Assembly (NCBI RefSeq): GCF_028609805.1
Contig: NZ_CP063189.1
Span: forward strand, 1,240,001 to 1,304,000
DNA: 64,000 bases
Source of the DNA: Corynebacterium massiliense DSM 45435
Lineage (GTDB): Bacteria; Actinomycetota; Actinomycetes; Mycobacteriales; Mycobacteriaceae
Direction: 5' to 3'
Position 1 is the first letter of the stretch; each line of letters starts with the position of its first letter. A program made the position numbers and the translations under genes. The notes below the pieces were generated by a model. It was not told the origin of the DNA, did not search any database, and saw nothing but the letters and a program-made list of their open reading frames with translations. This document shows positions 7,764 through 18,455 of the stretch, piece by piece.

Positions 7764-9845
7764 TTAGAAGCCAAAGGCTTGGCGGACCTGATCTGCCCAC
7801 GGCTGGGCAGCGTTACCGATCATCGGGGCTGCAATGGCCGCCAGGGCGGCCGAACCGCCCGCGGCACCCAAGACGGCCGAGCCGTTGGAGGACAGACCGT
7901 CAGAAGACAGCCCGGGGAGGCCCGAGCCATTGCCGCCCTGCTGGCCAGACTGGTCGTCGTCTGACAGATCACCGCTCAGCTTGCCTACCGGGATGCGGAT
8001 CGGCGCCTCGTCCCCACCCTGAACGTCGGTAGTGATTTCCAGCACGGAGTCAGCGTCGATGCCCTGCGGAACCTCGAGCTGCACCTCTGCGCGGCCGTGC
8101 TCGTTGCCCTGGTCGTCGCCGTCGCCGGCCGCGTTGTTGATGTCTGCGGTCGCGGTGGCATCGCCCAGCTTGACGGTCACGTTCTTCGCCTGCGGCTCAC
8201 CTTCCGAGGTGTAGTTGAGCCCGGAAAGCTTGACGGTCACGGTGTTGCCCGGCTTCAGCTCGCCGTCGATGTGGACGCCTGCATCCCGCTGGGCGAAGGG
8301 GTACTTCTTGTCCTCGCGCGCCAGGTACTTCGCGTACACCTGCAGGTCGTTCGCGCCTACGTTGACAACGTCCTTGGCGTTTTTAAACGCGTCGAAACCG
8401 TCGCCGCCGGAGAAGAGGAAGGACGATGCCGCGACGGTGTACTGCTGGTCGGCAACGATCGGCTCGCCATTCAGGCTTGCTGCCAGAACGCGCTCTCCCT
8501 GCGGCGCGCTCGGGTCGTAGGAGTAGGTGAAGCCCTCAGAGAGGCCAAGTGCCAGGCGTGCGCGGTCCCCGCCTGCCTTCCACTGCTGCTCCAGCAGCTG
8601 AATGAGATCAGCGCCGGTGAGCTTGCCCACGGAAATGTCGTTGTTGAACGGCTGGACCGTCGCGGCCTGCTCGTAGGTCACCTCGCCAGCCTCCAGGTCC
8701 TCGCGGACGCCGCCGGCGTTCATGATGCCGATCTGCACATCCTGGCCCGTCTCCTCAGACAGGATGGCGCGGTTGGCCTCCGCAATGAAGTTGTTGCCGG
8801 TGGATTCCGTGCCACGGTTGGTGCCCGGCGCCTTTCCGGGCGCGCTGCCGCGCACAAGCGGGTTGTCGAGCTTGCCCACAACCTGCTTGCCCTTTTCATC
8901 GGCGACCTTCTGAGCCTTCTTCACAATCTCGTCGATGTTCGGATCGGGATCCAGCGCCGCCGCATCAGCCGCGGAGTACTGCTTGAGCTCGGAGTTAGTC
9001 AGCTTGCCCGCCTGACGGTCGTAGGTGAGGTCGACATCGTTAAGCAGCTTGCCGTACTCGTAGCCCTGCGCCCAGAGAATGTCCGGCTGACCTTCGCGTT
9101 GGATACGGCCCTCGGTCTTCTGGTGGGAGTCGCCACCGAAAATGACGTCGACGGAATCGTCAAAGCCGTCCTTGTATTCCAGCGCGTCCTCGTGCATAAG
9201 AGCGACGACGACATCGGCTTCGTTGCTCTCCTTCAGGCGCTTGGCTTCCTTGTTGGTCTCCTCGACCGGGTCGGTAATCTCGATGCCCTCGATCTTGTCC
9301 GGCGCGACCTTGCTCTTGGTCAGCTGGGTGACGGTACCAACGAAGCCGACCTTGACGCCTTCCACTTCCTGAACGTAGGTGGCCGGAAGGATCCGCTCGC
9401 CGTCCTTGTACACGTTCGCGCCCAAGATCGGGAAGTCGGACTTGTTCGTGATGCGGCCAGTGAGGTCATCTACACCCTGGTCAAACTCGTGGTTGCCCAC
9501 TGCCGAGACATCGAGTCCCATAGCGTTGAGCGCTTCCATCGTGGGGTTGTCCTGGTCGATGGCAGAGATGAACGCAGAGCCGCCGACGTTATCGCCCGAG
9601 CTCGTGAGAACGTACTCCTGGTTCTCGTTGACGTGCTTGACCAGGGACTGCAGCCGAGCCGCGCCCATCTCCTTGCCCTCGGCCATCTCCTTGCCCGGCA
9701 GGAGGTGCCCGTGGAAGTCGGTGATATTCGTGACAGAGAAGGTCACCAGATCCTCTGCGCTGGCAACGGCGGGGATTACCGCGGCGGTGGTGGCGGTGAT
9801 GGTGCCTGCGGCGATAATGTGACCTAGGCGGCGGAAACGCGACAT
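7764..9845 (-). CDS. ushA: Secreted 5'-nucleotidase / metallophosphoesterase (UshA-like)
   Basis: 693 aa from the ATG at 9845 (MSRFRRLGHIIAAGTITATT), which has GAGGAG 8 nt upstream; an ATG ten codons earlier is less likely. A signal peptide ends near AVASA. The calcineurin-like domain shows the metal motifs TDFHGHLLPG, GNHEFDQG and GGDSHQ; the C-terminal 5'-nucleotidase domain shows NAGGVREDLEAG and SGGDGFDAF. A beta-rich region and a Ser/Gly-rich linker lead to an Ala-rich hydrophobic tail that may hold the protein in the envelope. It would release phosphate and nucleosides from extracellular nucleotides. In C. glutamicum a secreted UshA of similar size is induced by phosphate starvation; no PhoR site was identified here. 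Confidence 0.88.
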   Translation of the reverse strand: MSRFRRLGHIIAAGTITATTAAVIPAVASAEDLVTFSVTNITDFHGHLLPGKEMAEGKEMGAARLQSLVKHVNENQEYVLTSSGDNVGGSAFISAIDQDNPTMEALNAMGLDVSAVGNHEFDQGVDDLTGRITNKSDFPILGANVYKDGERILPATYVQEVEGVKVGFVGTVTQLTKSKVAPDKIEGIEITDPVEETNKEAKRLKESNEADVVVALMHEDALEYKDGFDDSVDVIFGGDSHQKTEGRIQREGQPDILWAQGYEYGKLLNDVDLTYDRQAGKLTNSELKQYSAADAAALDPDPNIDEIVKKAQKVADEKGKQVVGKLDNPLVRGSAPGKAPGTNRGTESTGNNFIAEANRAILSEETGQDVQIGIMNAGGVREDLEAGEVTYEQAATVQPFNNDISVGKLTGADLIQLLEQQWKAGGDRARLALGLSEGFTYSYDPSAPQGERVLAASLNGEPIVADQQYTVAASSFLFSGGDGFDAFKNAKDVVNVGANDLQVYAKYLAREDKKYPFAQRDAGVHIDGELKPGNTVTVKLSGLNYTSEGEPQAKNVTVKLGDATATADINNAAGDGDDQGNEHGRAEVQLEVPQGIDADSVLEITTDVQGGDEAPIRIPVGKLSGDLSDDDQSGQQGGNGSGLPGLSSDGLSSNGSAVLGAAGGSAALAAIAAPMIGNAAQPWADQVRQAFGF

Positions 9846-10088
9846 GAAGCTACTCCTCGGGAGAAACGCGACCAATAAAACATACGGCGTAAAAGAACCG
9901 GATCTTTTATAGCGCGCATTCAGTTAGGCGGCAGGTTACCCAGGCAGGCATCAGAGAAAGTTTGCGGACACTTCACCTGCCGGGCACAGGCGGTTAACGT
10001 GCCCGTCACTTCCTGCCGCCGCGCCGCGTATCCGACGCCGCCTCCACGCGCCGCGTCCGGACACCCCCGTGCCGGACACCGCGCACCG

Positions 10089-12380
10089 CTAGGCGGTCAC
10101 GCGATATACGTCGAAGACGCCCTCCGTATTGCGCAGGGTGGTAATGAGCGCGCCCAGCTGCTTGGCGTCGGAGACCGAGAAGGTAAACCGCATCGTCGCG
10201 ATGTGATCGTCGCCGCGGTTGGACTGCATCGACAGGACGTTCAGGTTCTGATCGCTGAAAATGCGGGTCAGCTCCGACAGCAGGCCTTGCCTGTCGATGG
10301 CCTCTAGCTGCAGCGTCGCCGCGAATGCCCCCTGCGAGCCGGAGCCGGTATCCCACTGGACGTCGATCATGCGGGCGGTGTCCTCGCGCAGCTTGTCCGC
10401 GTTCGTGCAGTCGACGCGGTGCACGGACACTCCCCCGCCCCGGGTGATGAAGCCGAAGATGTCATCGCCCGGCACAGGTTGGCAACACTTTGCCAATTTG
10501 GCCAGCATGTCCGCGCTGCCCTCGACGAGGATTCCCGCGCCCGCGGCGGAGTCCCGCGTCGACCGCGGTTCCACCTGGGTCAGCTGCGGCAGCGGAGTGC
10601 GGGAGACAAGTTCGTCCGCGGCTTCTTCTTCGTCCCCAAACAGTGCGGTGAGCTGGTTGGCCACGTGGTGGGCGGACACGTGGCCCGCGCCGATGGCCGT
10701 ATAGAGCGCTTCCACGTCCGGGTAGTGCAGCTGCTGCGCGACCTCCTTCATCGAGGAGGCGGTAAACAGCCGGTGCATGGGCAGGCCGCCGCGCTGCACT
10801 TCCGTAGCCAGCGCGTCCCGGCCCGCTTCAAGGTGTTCTTCGCGCAGCTCCTTGGCAAACCACTGCCGCACCTTCGTCTTGGCGCGTGGGGAGACGAGGA
10901 AGTCCTGCCAGTCACGGGACGGGCCGGCGTTCGGATCCTTGGAGGTGAAGATCTCCACCCGGTCGCCCGACTTGAGCTCCGACTCGAGCGCGACCAGCTT
11001 GCCGTTGACCTTCGCGCCGATGCACCGGTGGCCCACCTCCGTGTGCACGGAGTAGGCGAAGTCCACCGGCGTGGATCCCGCCGGCAAATTAATGACGTCG
11101 CCCTTGGGGGTAAACGCGAAGATCTGCGTGGTGGTTAAGTCGTAGCGCAGCGAGTCTAAGAATTCGTTGGGGTCAGCCGCTTCCTTTTGCCAGTCGAGCA
11201 ACTGGCGCATCCACGCCATCTGGTCGACTTCCTCGTTCTTGCCGGAGTTTTTCCCCTTCAACTCCTTGTAGCGCCAGTGCGCAGCCACGCCGAACTCGGC
11301 GTTGTAGTGCATCTCGTGCGTGCGCACCTGCACCTCCAAGGTGGAGCCGCCGGCCATCACCGTGGTGTGCAGGGACTGGTACACCCCGAAACGCGGGGCC
11401 GAGATGTAGTCCTTGAACCGCCCGGGCAGCGGCGAAAACAGCGAGTGCACGACGCCGATGGCCGCGTAGCAGTCGGTGACGTCATCGACCAGCACCCGGA
11501 TGCCGAGCAGGTCGAAGATCTCCGCGAAGTCACGGCCGCGCACGATCATCTTCTGGTAAATGGACCAGTAGTGCTTCGGCCGGCCCATCACCTCAGCGTG
11601 GAGGCCGTTTTCCTTCAACGCGGCCGAGACCTTGTCGATGACCTCTTTTAGAGCCCTGTCGCGCGACGGCGCGTGGTCGGCCACCATGCGCACGATTTCG
11701 TCGTACTTCTTCGGGTACAAAATCGCGAAGGCGAGGTCTTCCAGCTCCCACTTCACGTTGGCCATTCCCAGCCGGTGCGCCAGCGGGGCGATGACCTCGA
11801 GGGTCTCGCGTGCCTTCTTCGCCTGCTTTTCGGGCGGCAAAAAGCGCATGGTTCGCATGTTGTGCAGGCGGTCCGAGACCTTGATGACCAGGACGCGCGG
11901 GTCGTTGGCCATCGCGACGATCATCTTGCGGATAGTCTCCGCTTCGGCGGCCGCGCCCAAGGCGACTTTGTCCAGTTTGGTCACGCCATCGACAAGCCGG
12001 GCCACCTCGGGGCCGAAGTCATGGGTGAGATCCGCCAGCGAGTAGTCCGTGTCTTCGACGGTGTCGTGCAACAGTGCCGCGACGACGGTCGTGGTGTCCA
12101 TGCCGATCTCCGCGGCGATGGTGGCCACCGCCAGCGGGTGCGTGATGTACGGGTCGCCGGACTTACGAAAGACCCCGGTGTGGAGGCGTTCCGCGGTGGA
12201 ATACGCCCTATCCACCAGCGCCATGTCCGCCCGCGGGTGGAACTGCCGGTGAATGGACATGAGCGGATCCAGCACCGGGTGGACCTTGACTCGCCCACCC
12301 GTGAGCGATCGCGCCAACCGCGCCGACATGTGGCGCATGCTCTTGCCGCCAGTGCGGCGTGATTTATCGTGTCCCGCCAT
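10089..12380 (-). CDS. rel: Bifunctional (p)ppGpp synthetase/hydrolase (Rel/Rsh)
   Basis: 763 aa. The HD hydrolase domain contains [12 protein letters not shown]. The synthetase domain contains YWSIYQKM and [16 protein letters not shown] domain ([18 protein letters not shown]) and a C-terminal ACT domain follow. It makes and degrades (p)ppGpp in the stringent response. It is last in a minus-strand chain dciAE-apt-rel, the same order known from C. glutamicum. The short distance from apt suggests co-transcription. Confidence 0.95.
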   Translation of the reverse strand: MAGHDKSRRTGGKSMRHMSARLARSLTGGRVKVHPVLDPLMSIHRQFHPRADMALVDRAYSTAERLHTGVFRKSGDPYITHPLAVATIAAEIGMDTTTVVAALLHDTVEDTDYSLADLTHDFGPEVARLVDGVTKLDKVALGAAAEAETIRKMIVAMANDPRVLVIKVSDRLHNMRTMRFLPPEKQAKKARETLEVIAPLAHRLGMANVKWELEDLAFAILYPKKYDEIVRMVADHAPSRDRALKEVIDKVSAALKENGLHAEVMGRPKHYWSIYQKMIVRGRDFAEIFDLLGIRVLVDDVTDCYAAIGVVHSLFSPLPGRFKDYISAPRFGVYQSLHTTVMAGGSTLEVQVRTHEMHYNAEFGVAAHWRYKELKGKNSGKNEEVDQMAWMRQLLDWQKEAADPNEFLDSLRYDLTTTQIFAFTPKGDVINLPAGSTPVDFAYSVHTEVGHRCIGAKVNGKLVALESELKSGDRVEIFTSKDPNAGPSRDWQDFLVSPRAKTKVRQWFAKELREEHLEAGRDALATEVQRGGLPMHRLFTASSMKEVAQQLHYPDVEALYTAIGAGHVSAHHVANQLTALFGDEEEAADELVSRTPLPQLTQVEPRSTRDSAAGAGILVEGSADMLAKLAKCCQPVPGDDIFGFITRGGGVSVHRVDCTNADKLREDTARMIDVQWDTGSGSQGAFAATLQLEAIDRQGLLSELTRIFSDQNLNVLSMQSNRGDDHIATMRFTFSVSDAKQLGALITTLRNTEGVFDVYRVTA

Positions 12381-12417
12381 GTAGGTAGTCTACTTAGTCA
12401 CCTACGGCGAGCACACG

Positions 12418-12984
12418 CTAGGACGCGTCAACGGCGGAATCGCCCTCTTTGCCCAGCACAACCAGCGGCGGGCCGGCCAAACGTTCGCGCCCGCCAAGCC
12501 CGTCGACCTCGATGACCACCACGTGGCCGGCAATCTCCGCGCCGGCGGTCTGCAACAGCTTCGTCGCGCCGTACATGGTGCCACCGGTGGCCAAGACGTC
12601 ATCGACAAGCGCGACCTTGCGGCCCTTGATCGGGATCCCCTCGGCCGGGATTTCCAAGGCCGCGCTGCCGTACTCCAGCTCGTATTCCTCGGTGATGACC
12701 GGCGGCGGCAACTTCCCCTTCTTGCGGATGGCGAGGATGCCCAGGCCCAGTTTGTAGGCCACCGCGGAGCCCAAGAGGAAGCCACGCGCATCGAGGCCGC
12801 CGATAAGCTCGGCGCCGAGCGCCCGGCACTCCTCCGCCAGCTCGTCGACGATGACGTGGAAGGCCTCCGGATTGGCCAAGACCGGGGTCAGATCCTCAAA
12901 CAGGACGCCTTCCTGCGGAAAGTCCTGGACGTAACGGATGTTGTCGGCGATTGCTTCCCGTCCGTTGGCGTATTTAGCGCTCAC
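12418..12984 (-). CDS. apt: Adenine phosphoribosyltransferase
   Basis: 188 aa from the GTG at 12984 ([23 protein letters not shown]), which overlaps the end of the preceding lipoprotein gene by 11 bp; an ATG at 13029 would make a 56-bp overlap and an atypical N-terminus. The PRPP-binding loop [14 protein letters not shown] is complete, and [14 protein letters not shown] and [18 protein letters not shown] match bacterial Apt. It salvages adenine to AMP. It sits between dciAE and rel. Confidence 0.92.
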   Translation of the reverse strand: MSAKYANGREAIADNIRYVQDFPQEGVLFEDLTPVLANPEAFHVIVDELAEECRALGAELIGGLDARGFLLGSAVAYKLGLGILAIRKKGKLPPPVITEEYELEYGSAALEIPAEGIPIKGRKVALVDDVLATGGTMYGATKLLQTAGAEIAGHVVVIEVDGLGGRERLAGPPLVVLGKEGDSAVDAS

Positions 12985-14689
12985 TAGGTTCCTCACTTTG
13001 TTCCTCGGGCTCCGGAGCTGCAGTGTCAATCCATCGGTCCATGTTCCAGCCGATTCCAGAAAGACCAGTGTACGGCACGACGTTGCGCACCGCGCGGTCG
13101 ATGACGAACGTGCGCGGCTGACCAGCCAGCGGGATCACGTTGACCTCGTCCCACAGCTGCTGCTCCATCTTGCGCAGATCCTCATAGTCCTTCATGTTCG
13201 CGGACACCCCGCCCTGTTCGCGGAGGGGATCCACCGCAGTAAGGAAGGCGTCCGCCTGGGGTGCTTCCTCGCCGGAGTCCGGCTCGAGGCGCGCCGGCGA
13301 CGAATCGGCGTCGGAGACGTCCTCGATGGTGATCCCGGCCGGTTCGCAGGACTTCTTCAAGCTGTCGACCATCTTGGACAACCGTTCGTCAGGCCCCAGG
13401 TAGCCCACCCGGACCGTCTCGCCGGACAGGGCGCTGGCCTTGTCGATGTCCGTGTGGGCGTGCTCTTCCACCACATTCTTCAGGTGCTGGACCATGGGGT
13501 CGGTATGCCGCACCGAGTGGGTGTAGACCGGCGGGACATCGACCCCGAAGGCCTCCGAGCTCACTTTGGCTATCTCGCCTTGGTCGACACATTCGGCGAA
13601 CGCTTGCCGCGCCCCTTGGTCCGCGAAGAGCCCGGAGTGCGACAGCACCAGCGAGTCCGTCAAATCCCCCACCATCGACTCGATCTCGAAGGGATTGTCC
13701 GGCGCGTTCCGGTTGAGCCAACCCGGGTTGGCCTCCGGGGCGTCGATGACCTTGAGGTTGCCGCTTTGCAGGAGGCCCGCGGTGTTCGCATCTTTCGGCC
13801 ACACGGTGATGTGTTCCAGCGTGGCCGGGTTGCCGTAGTAGTGGTCGTTGCGCTTGAGCACGACCTCGCCCTGGCGGCCGACCCGGTCAATCACGAACGG
13901 GCCGAAGGACACCTGCAGATCCGGATCGAAATTGTCGGTGTCGAATCCGTCGCGCCACAGGCGGGCGACCTCTGCCAGCTGATCAGCATCCTCCGCGTAG
14001 AGCGCGCCGAGGAGGTCTTCCTGGCTCATGCCTGCCTTCTTGGCGATGGCATGCGACGGAACCACCGTGCCCGGCCCGAACATGTAGCGCCAGCGATCTC
14101 CCTGCCCCGGTTTGAAGGTCACCAAGAAAGTCTTCTTACCTGGCCCGCACTGCAGGGTGTCGATCTGATCCATCAGCGGCATGTGCGAATCAAAAAGTTC
14201 TGACATGGTGCCCGCCTTGTAGGCCAGCAGGTAGTCATCGCACGTCACCGGCGCGCCATCGTTGTAGGTGGCCTTGTCAGACAAGGTATAGAGGACGGAG
14301 CGCTGCTCGCCGGGGAATTCTTCGGTCTTGACCAGATCCGTGTTCGGGATCATCTGACCGTTCGGCCCGGACACGTACGCAGACGGGTACAGCCTGCCGG
14401 AGAGCACCTGCGCATTGTTTGCGGTGCCCAACGCGCTTCCCGCGTTTGTGGTGCTGAGACCCGAGTTTGCCTGATAGCCGAAGTAGTCGGTGCTCGGCGG
14501 CGGGCCTGCCGATGTCGACTCCGCGTGCGAACCGGCCCCACCGGCACCGGAGTCACATCCGGCGAGCCCCACGGTCACCGCCACAGCGGTGAGACCAGCC
14601 AGGATTCCGCGTGCGGCTCGGCGCCTGGTGTGAGCCAGATGCCCCTCCGCACCGCTATTTGTTGCCGCGGGCGCAGCTACCACATTCAT
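12974..14689 (-). CDS. dciAE: Extracellular solute-binding lipoprotein, family 5 (DciAE)
   Basis: 571 aa. The N-terminus has a basic region, a hydrophobic stretch and a lipobox ending LAGC, so it is a lipoprotein on the outer face of the membrane. The body ([39 protein letters not shown]) fits SBP_bac_5 peptide-binding proteins. No permease or ATPase gene is adjacent, so it either serves a distant transporter or has another role. The dciAE-apt-rel order is conserved with C. glutamicum, from which the symbol is taken. The C-terminus is Glu/Ser-rich. Confidence 0.85.
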   Translation of the reverse strand: MNVVAAPAATNSGAEGHLAHTRRRAARGILAGLTAVAVTVGLAGCDSGAGGAGSHAESTSAGPPPSTDYFGYQANSGLSTTNAGSALGTANNAQVLSGRLYPSAYVSGPNGQMIPNTDLVKTEEFPGEQRSVLYTLSDKATYNDGAPVTCDDYLLAYKAGTMSELFDSHMPLMDQIDTLQCGPGKKTFLVTFKPGQGDRWRYMFGPGTVVPSHAIAKKAGMSQEDLLGALYAEDADQLAEVARLWRDGFDTDNFDPDLQVSFGPFVIDRVGRQGEVVLKRNDHYYGNPATLEHITVWPKDANTAGLLQSGNLKVIDAPEANPGWLNRNAPDNPFEIESMVGDLTDSLVLSHSGLFADQGARQAFAECVDQGEIAKVSSEAFGVDVPPVYTHSVRHTDPMVQHLKNVVEEHAHTDIDKASALSGETVRVGYLGPDERLSKMVDSLKKSCEPAGITIEDVSDADSSPARLEPDSGEEAPQADAFLTAVDPLREQGGVSANMKDYEDLRKMEQQLWDEVNVIPLAGQPRTFVIDRAVRNVVPYTGLSGIGWNMDRWIDTAAPEPEEQSEEPSER

Positions 14690-14717
14690 CCCTTCCCTAG
14701 AGATAGGCGTAGTTCCG

Positions 14718-16001
14718 CTATTTCCCAGGCCGCCACGTGGCGTTGTGGCCGCCCTCGGTTCCGGTCTTCGGCGCGCGGGCGGCGCTCGAACCGGTTGCAG
14801 GCGTGGTCGCGGAACCGGACCCCGGCGTCACGACGGTGCGCTTGCCGTCCGCGGTGCGCGGCGCAGCGGCCCGTGCCGCATCCGCGTCGTCCGCGTCGAC
14901 GCTACCGGCCGGACGAGCGTGTGCTGCCGCATCCTCCCCGGCACCGGTGACCGAGGCATCGCTGTCCGCATCGCCATCCGCAGGCTCACCGGCCCGGTAG
15001 CGGGCAACGCGCTGGTTGTGGCGCTTGATGTCCTTGCGACGGTTGACGATGGACACCAGCAGTGGCGTAGCCAAAAACAGCGAGGAGAAGATGCCTTCCA
15101 CAACGCCGATGAGCTGAATGAGCGCCAGATCGCGCAGGGTGCCGATGCCCATCAGCCAGATGGCCACGACGAACAGTGCGATGATCGGCAGCGCGGAAAT
15201 CACCGAGGTCGAAATGGAACGCATCAGCGTCTGATTCACCGCGAGGTTGGCCTGCTCCGCGTAGGTGTGCTTGCGCTGGCCGGTAATGCCGGCGGTGTTT
15301 TCGTTGACCTTGTCGAAGACGATGACGGAGTCGTAGATGGAGAAGGTCAGCACGGTCAAAAGACCAATCACCACGGCCGGAGACACCTCAAGCCCAAACA
15401 GGGCGTAGATGCCGGCGATAACGATGCCATCGATAATCAGCGCCAGGATCGCGGCAAACGCCATATCGCGCTGCAAACGCACGGCCACGTACACCGTCGC
15501 AGCGACCAGGAACACCAGCATAGCGATGACCATGCGCTTGGTAATTGACGAGCCCCACGACTCGGAAACGGTCGACGAACCGATGGCGTCAGGGCTGGGT
15601 TCGCCCTCCGCGTTCTTGGGGTGGTGCTTTTCGTAGATGGCGCTACGCGCCTCATCCACTTGGTCCTGGCTCAGGCGTTCCGAGGTGATCTCGATGGTCT
15701 TGGAATCGCCGGAGCCGACGACCTGGACCTTCTCCGGCTCCACGCCGGTGGACTCGCTGAACGTGTCAGCGACGTCGTCGGCAACCTGGCCGGCGGCCGG
15801 CACCGTGACGTTGGTACCGCCTTCAAAATCTAGCGACAGGTTGAAGCCGCGGATGCCGATGGCCAGGAAGCTGATGATGAGCAGGCCGATGGTAATCGCG
15901 TACCACAACTTCGACCGGCCGATGAAGTCCGTACCGCCCTCGTCGAGGTAGAGGCGGTCAAAGCGCGAGGGCTTGTGGCCCGCAGTAGTCGTTGCGTTCA
16001 C
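14718..16001 (-). CDS. secF: Protein translocase subunit SecF
   Basis: 427 aa. Six predicted membrane helices: one near residue 40, then a periplasmic loop with DFEGGTNVTV, then five helices including VVIGLLTVLTFSIYDSVIVFD, a signature of SecF. The C-terminal 120 residues are a long, low-complexity cytoplasmic tail rich in Ala, Asp and Gly, typical of actinobacteria. With SecD it uses the proton gradient to aid Sec export. It starts 2 nt after the secD stop. Confidence 0.94.
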   Translation of the reverse strand: MNATTTAGHKPSRFDRLYLDEGGTDFIGRSKLWYAITIGLLIISFLAIGIRGFNLSLDFEGGTNVTVPAAGQVADDVADTFSESTGVEPEKVQVVGSGDSKTIEITSERLSQDQVDEARSAIYEKHHPKNAEGEPSPDAIGSSTVSESWGSSITKRMVIAMLVFLVAATVYVAVRLQRDMAFAAILALIIDGIVIAGIYALFGLEVSPAVVIGLLTVLTFSIYDSVIVFDKVNENTAGITGQRKHTYAEQANLAVNQTLMRSISTSVISALPIIALFVVAIWLMGIGTLRDLALIQLIGVVEGIFSSLFLATPLLVSIVNRRKDIKRHNQRVARYRAGEPADGDADSDASVTGAGEDAAAHARPAGSVDADDADAARAAAPRTADGKRTVVTPGSGSATTPATGSSAARAPKTGTEGGHNATWRPGK

Positions 16002-16003
16002 CG

Positions 16004-17887
16004 TTATTTCTCCTCTCCCTCAGCGCGGGAAACGGGGGTGGCGAGGCCACCTTCAGCGGGGGCGGGCGCCGCGGTGGCTTTCTCGGATTCGAAGTAGCCG
16101 GATTCACGGCGCTCGCGCGCCAGCGCCATGATGCCGCCCAGCCCATTCATGGACGGCTTGGCAAACTTCGGGTTGCGCGCGGCCAGCTGCATGAGCGGCG
16201 CCATGAGCAGGAAGGACACGAGCAGGTCGAAGACCGTCGTCAGACCCAGCGTGAAGGCAAAGCCCTTGACCTCGCCGATAGCCAGGAAGTACACGACGAC
16301 CGCGCCGATGAGCGTGACCGCGTTACCCGTGACGATGGTGGCGCGGGCGCGCTCCCACGCCTTCGTCGCCGCGGAGCGGAAGGTCTTGCCCTTGAGCAGT
16401 TCGTCCTTAATGCGCTCGTAGTAGACGACAAACGAGTCGGCGGTAGCGCCGGCACCGATGATGAGGCCGGCGATACCCGACAGATCCAGCGAGTAGCCGA
16501 TCCACCGGCCCAACAGAACGAGGGCGCCGTAGGTCAGTGCGAGTGCGGCGATGAGCATAGCGATGGCCACCAAGCCCAGCGCGCGGTAGTAGTACAGCGC
16601 GTACAGGGCGATGAGCACGAGGCCCACCAAGCCCGCGACGAGGCCCGCATGTAGCGCGGCCTGGCCGAGTGACGGCGGCACGGTCTCCGTGGTGCCGCCA
16701 GGCTCGCCGTTTTCACCGGTGAAGGAAAGCGGCAGCGCGCCATAGCGCAGGTTATTCGCCAGCGACTGCGCCTCTTCCTGTGAGAAATCACCCGTAATCG
16801 AGGTCGCCGAGCCATACGGGGTAGCGCCCTGAATGACCGGGGCGGAAATGACCGCGGAGTCGAGCGTGACAGCCACCTGATCCTGCAGGTGCTCCTTGGT
16901 CAGGTCCGCCCAGGTCTGGGAACCGTTCGGGCCGTCGCCGGTGCGGAAGGAAAAGCCCACTTCCATCTGGCCGGACTGGGAGTTCAGGCCGCCGTTGATG
17001 GGCTGGTCCGTATCAATCTCGTTGCCGGTCAGGCGGGTGCCGTTCGGATCGTCGATGCCGTTGAGCAGCGGCGCCGGCTCCAGAATGTAGGGCGTGCCCT
17101 CCTTGTAGTCACACGTGGCGAACGGCTTGGCAGGGTCATCGCTACCCGCCAGCGGATCGTTTTCGGCACCCTGGCACTGCAGGAGTGCTGCCGCAGCGGA
17201 CAGCGTCGTCGGGTCCTCCGACTGGCGGTCCTTGAGCAGCATCTTGGTCACCTCGTCGCGCCGCTCCGTCTGCTCGATGGAGTTCTTCGGCTCCTCCATC
17301 GGCTTCGCGGACACGGTCCGCTTGGGCACCTTCGTCGCGTCGCTGCCGGTCTGCTGCGCCATTTGCTCGTTCGCCTGGTTCACAGCGTCGGTGACCCGGC
17401 CCAGCGATTCGTTGGCCTCATCCGCGGTAATGACGCCGTACTTGACCCAGCGGTTGGCCATATCCTCCATCTCGGAGTCCAGCTTGGCCATATCCGGCGA
17501 GGGCTGCTGCGCCACGGGGCGGAAGAAGAGCTGGGAGGTCTGTCCCACTTCCTGCGCCTGGGCGGCGTCCTCGCCCGGCACGGTGATAACCAGCGTGTTG
17601 CCGTTGATGACGACCTCGGAGCCGGATACGCCCATGCCGTTGACGCGCTGCTCCAGGATGTCACGCGCTTGCTTCAGCTGATCCTGGGTGGGTTCTTCAC
17701 CCTGCGGCACGAGCGTGACGCGGGTGCCGCCCTGCAGGTCGATGCCGAGCTTCGGGGCGGGGGATTTGCTTCCGGTCAGGAAGATAAGCGCCACTACCGC
17801 GACGAGCAACGCGGCGAAGATCGCGATCGCTCGTTTGGGCCACGATCGGCTGCGGCTTTTCATTGCGCTACGAGTTGATGCGGACAA
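16004..17887 (-). CDS. secD: Protein translocase subunit SecD
   Basis: 627 aa when started at the TTG at 17887, which has an excellent AGGAGAA 8 nt upstream; the ATG at 17863 has no ribosome-binding site, and the open frame to 17965 crosses a hairpin. One N-terminal helix is followed by the SecD signature LGIDLQGGTRVTLV, a large extracellular domain, and five C-terminal helices with AGLIIGAGATADSFVVYYER. Works with SecF and YajC. An attenuator-like hairpin separates it from yajC. Confidence 0.93.
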   Translation of the reverse strand: MSASTRSAMKSRSRSWPKRAIAIFAALLVAVVALIFLTGSKSPAPKLGIDLQGGTRVTLVPQGEEPTQDQLKQARDILEQRVNGMGVSGSEVVINGNTLVITVPGEDAAQAQEVGQTSQLFFRPVAQQPSPDMAKLDSEMEDMANRWVKYGVITADEANESLGRVTDAVNQANEQMAQQTGSDATKVPKRTVSAKPMEEPKNSIEQTERRDEVTKMLLKDRQSEDPTTLSAAAALLQCQGAENDPLAGSDDPAKPFATCDYKEGTPYILEPAPLLNGIDDPNGTRLTGNEIDTDQPINGGLNSQSGQMEVGFSFRTGDGPNGSQTWADLTKEHLQDQVAVTLDSAVISAPVIQGATPYGSATSITGDFSQEEAQSLANNLRYGALPLSFTGENGEPGGTTETVPPSLGQAALHAGLVAGLVGLVLIALYALYYYRALGLVAIAMLIAALALTYGALVLLGRWIGYSLDLSGIAGLIIGAGATADSFVVYYERIKDELLKGKTFRSAATKAWERARATIVTGNAVTLIGAVVVYFLAIGEVKGFAFTLGLTTVFDLLVSFLLMAPLMQLAARNPKFAKPSMNGLGGIMALARERRESGYFESEKATAAPAPAEGGLATPVSRAEGEEK

Positions 17888-17934
17888 GAAAGTTCTCCTG
17901 AGTTGGGTGCTACAGGGTGCGCGGACAGTAAGAC

Positions 17935-17958
17935 GCCCCGACCTCGCACAGTCGGGGC
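17935..17958 (-). terminator. Hairpin between yajC and secD
   Basis: GCCCCGAC (17935-17942) and GTCGGGGC (17951-17958) form an 8-bp stem with an 8-nt loop. No U-tract follows on the minus strand, so partial termination or transcript processing within the operon is more likely than full termination. Confidence 0.5.
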
Positions 17959-17995
17959 CGTCCATCCACGGGGTTATCGTACGTTCTAGTAAAAC

Positions 17996-18385
17996 CTACT
18001 CGCTCAACGGGCGGGCAGAACCGTCACCCGCATCCGTGTCGCGCGGGGCATCGCCACGCTCTGCTTCACCGCGGTCCGCGTTCGCGCGGGCGGCAGCCTG
18101 CTGGGCGTCGGACCCCAGTGCGGCTTGCCCTTCGGACTCCGGGCGGATGATGCCCATCTTGTCCAGGGTGATCACCACTCCGCGGGCGATCTCCAGATCT
18201 ACCTCGCCCTGGCGCACCTCGGACACGGCGCCGTGGATGCCGCCGGCGGTGATGACGCGCTGCCCCGGGGCGAGCTGGCTCTGGAACGAAGCGATTTTCT
18301 TCTGCTGTTTCTGCTGCTTCCGCACGGTCACGATGGTCGGAATGAGCAGAAGAATGAATACTAGGCCGATCAGTAAGTACTCCAT
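17996..18385 (-). CDS. yajC: Preprotein translocase subunit YajC
   Basis: 129 aa from ATG 18385 (MEYLLIGLVFILLLIPTIVT); a GTG at 18403 would add six residues and cannot be excluded. One N-terminal membrane helix, a basic QQKQQKKIASFQ stretch and the conserved LAPGQRVITAGGIHG and GVVITLDKMGIIR match YajC. It associates with SecDF. The C-terminal tail is Ala/Asp/Arg-rich. Confidence 0.9.
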   Translation of the reverse strand: MEYLLIGLVFILLLIPTIVTVRKQQKQQKKIASFQSQLAPGQRVITAGGIHGAVSEVRQGEVDLEIARGVVITLDKMGIIRPESEGQAALGSDAQQAAARANADRGEAERGDAPRDTDAGDGSARPLSE

Positions 18386-18455
18386 GGCATGCCAGTGTTC
18401 CACATTCTTCTGTGTCTTCCTAAAGCAAACCTAAGAAACCGCCTCATAAAAGGCC

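Noticed and set aside
17888-17965. Upstream extension of secD to 17965
   Set aside because: It would pass through a hairpin at 17935-17958; the TTG at 17887 has a strong ribosome-binding site.
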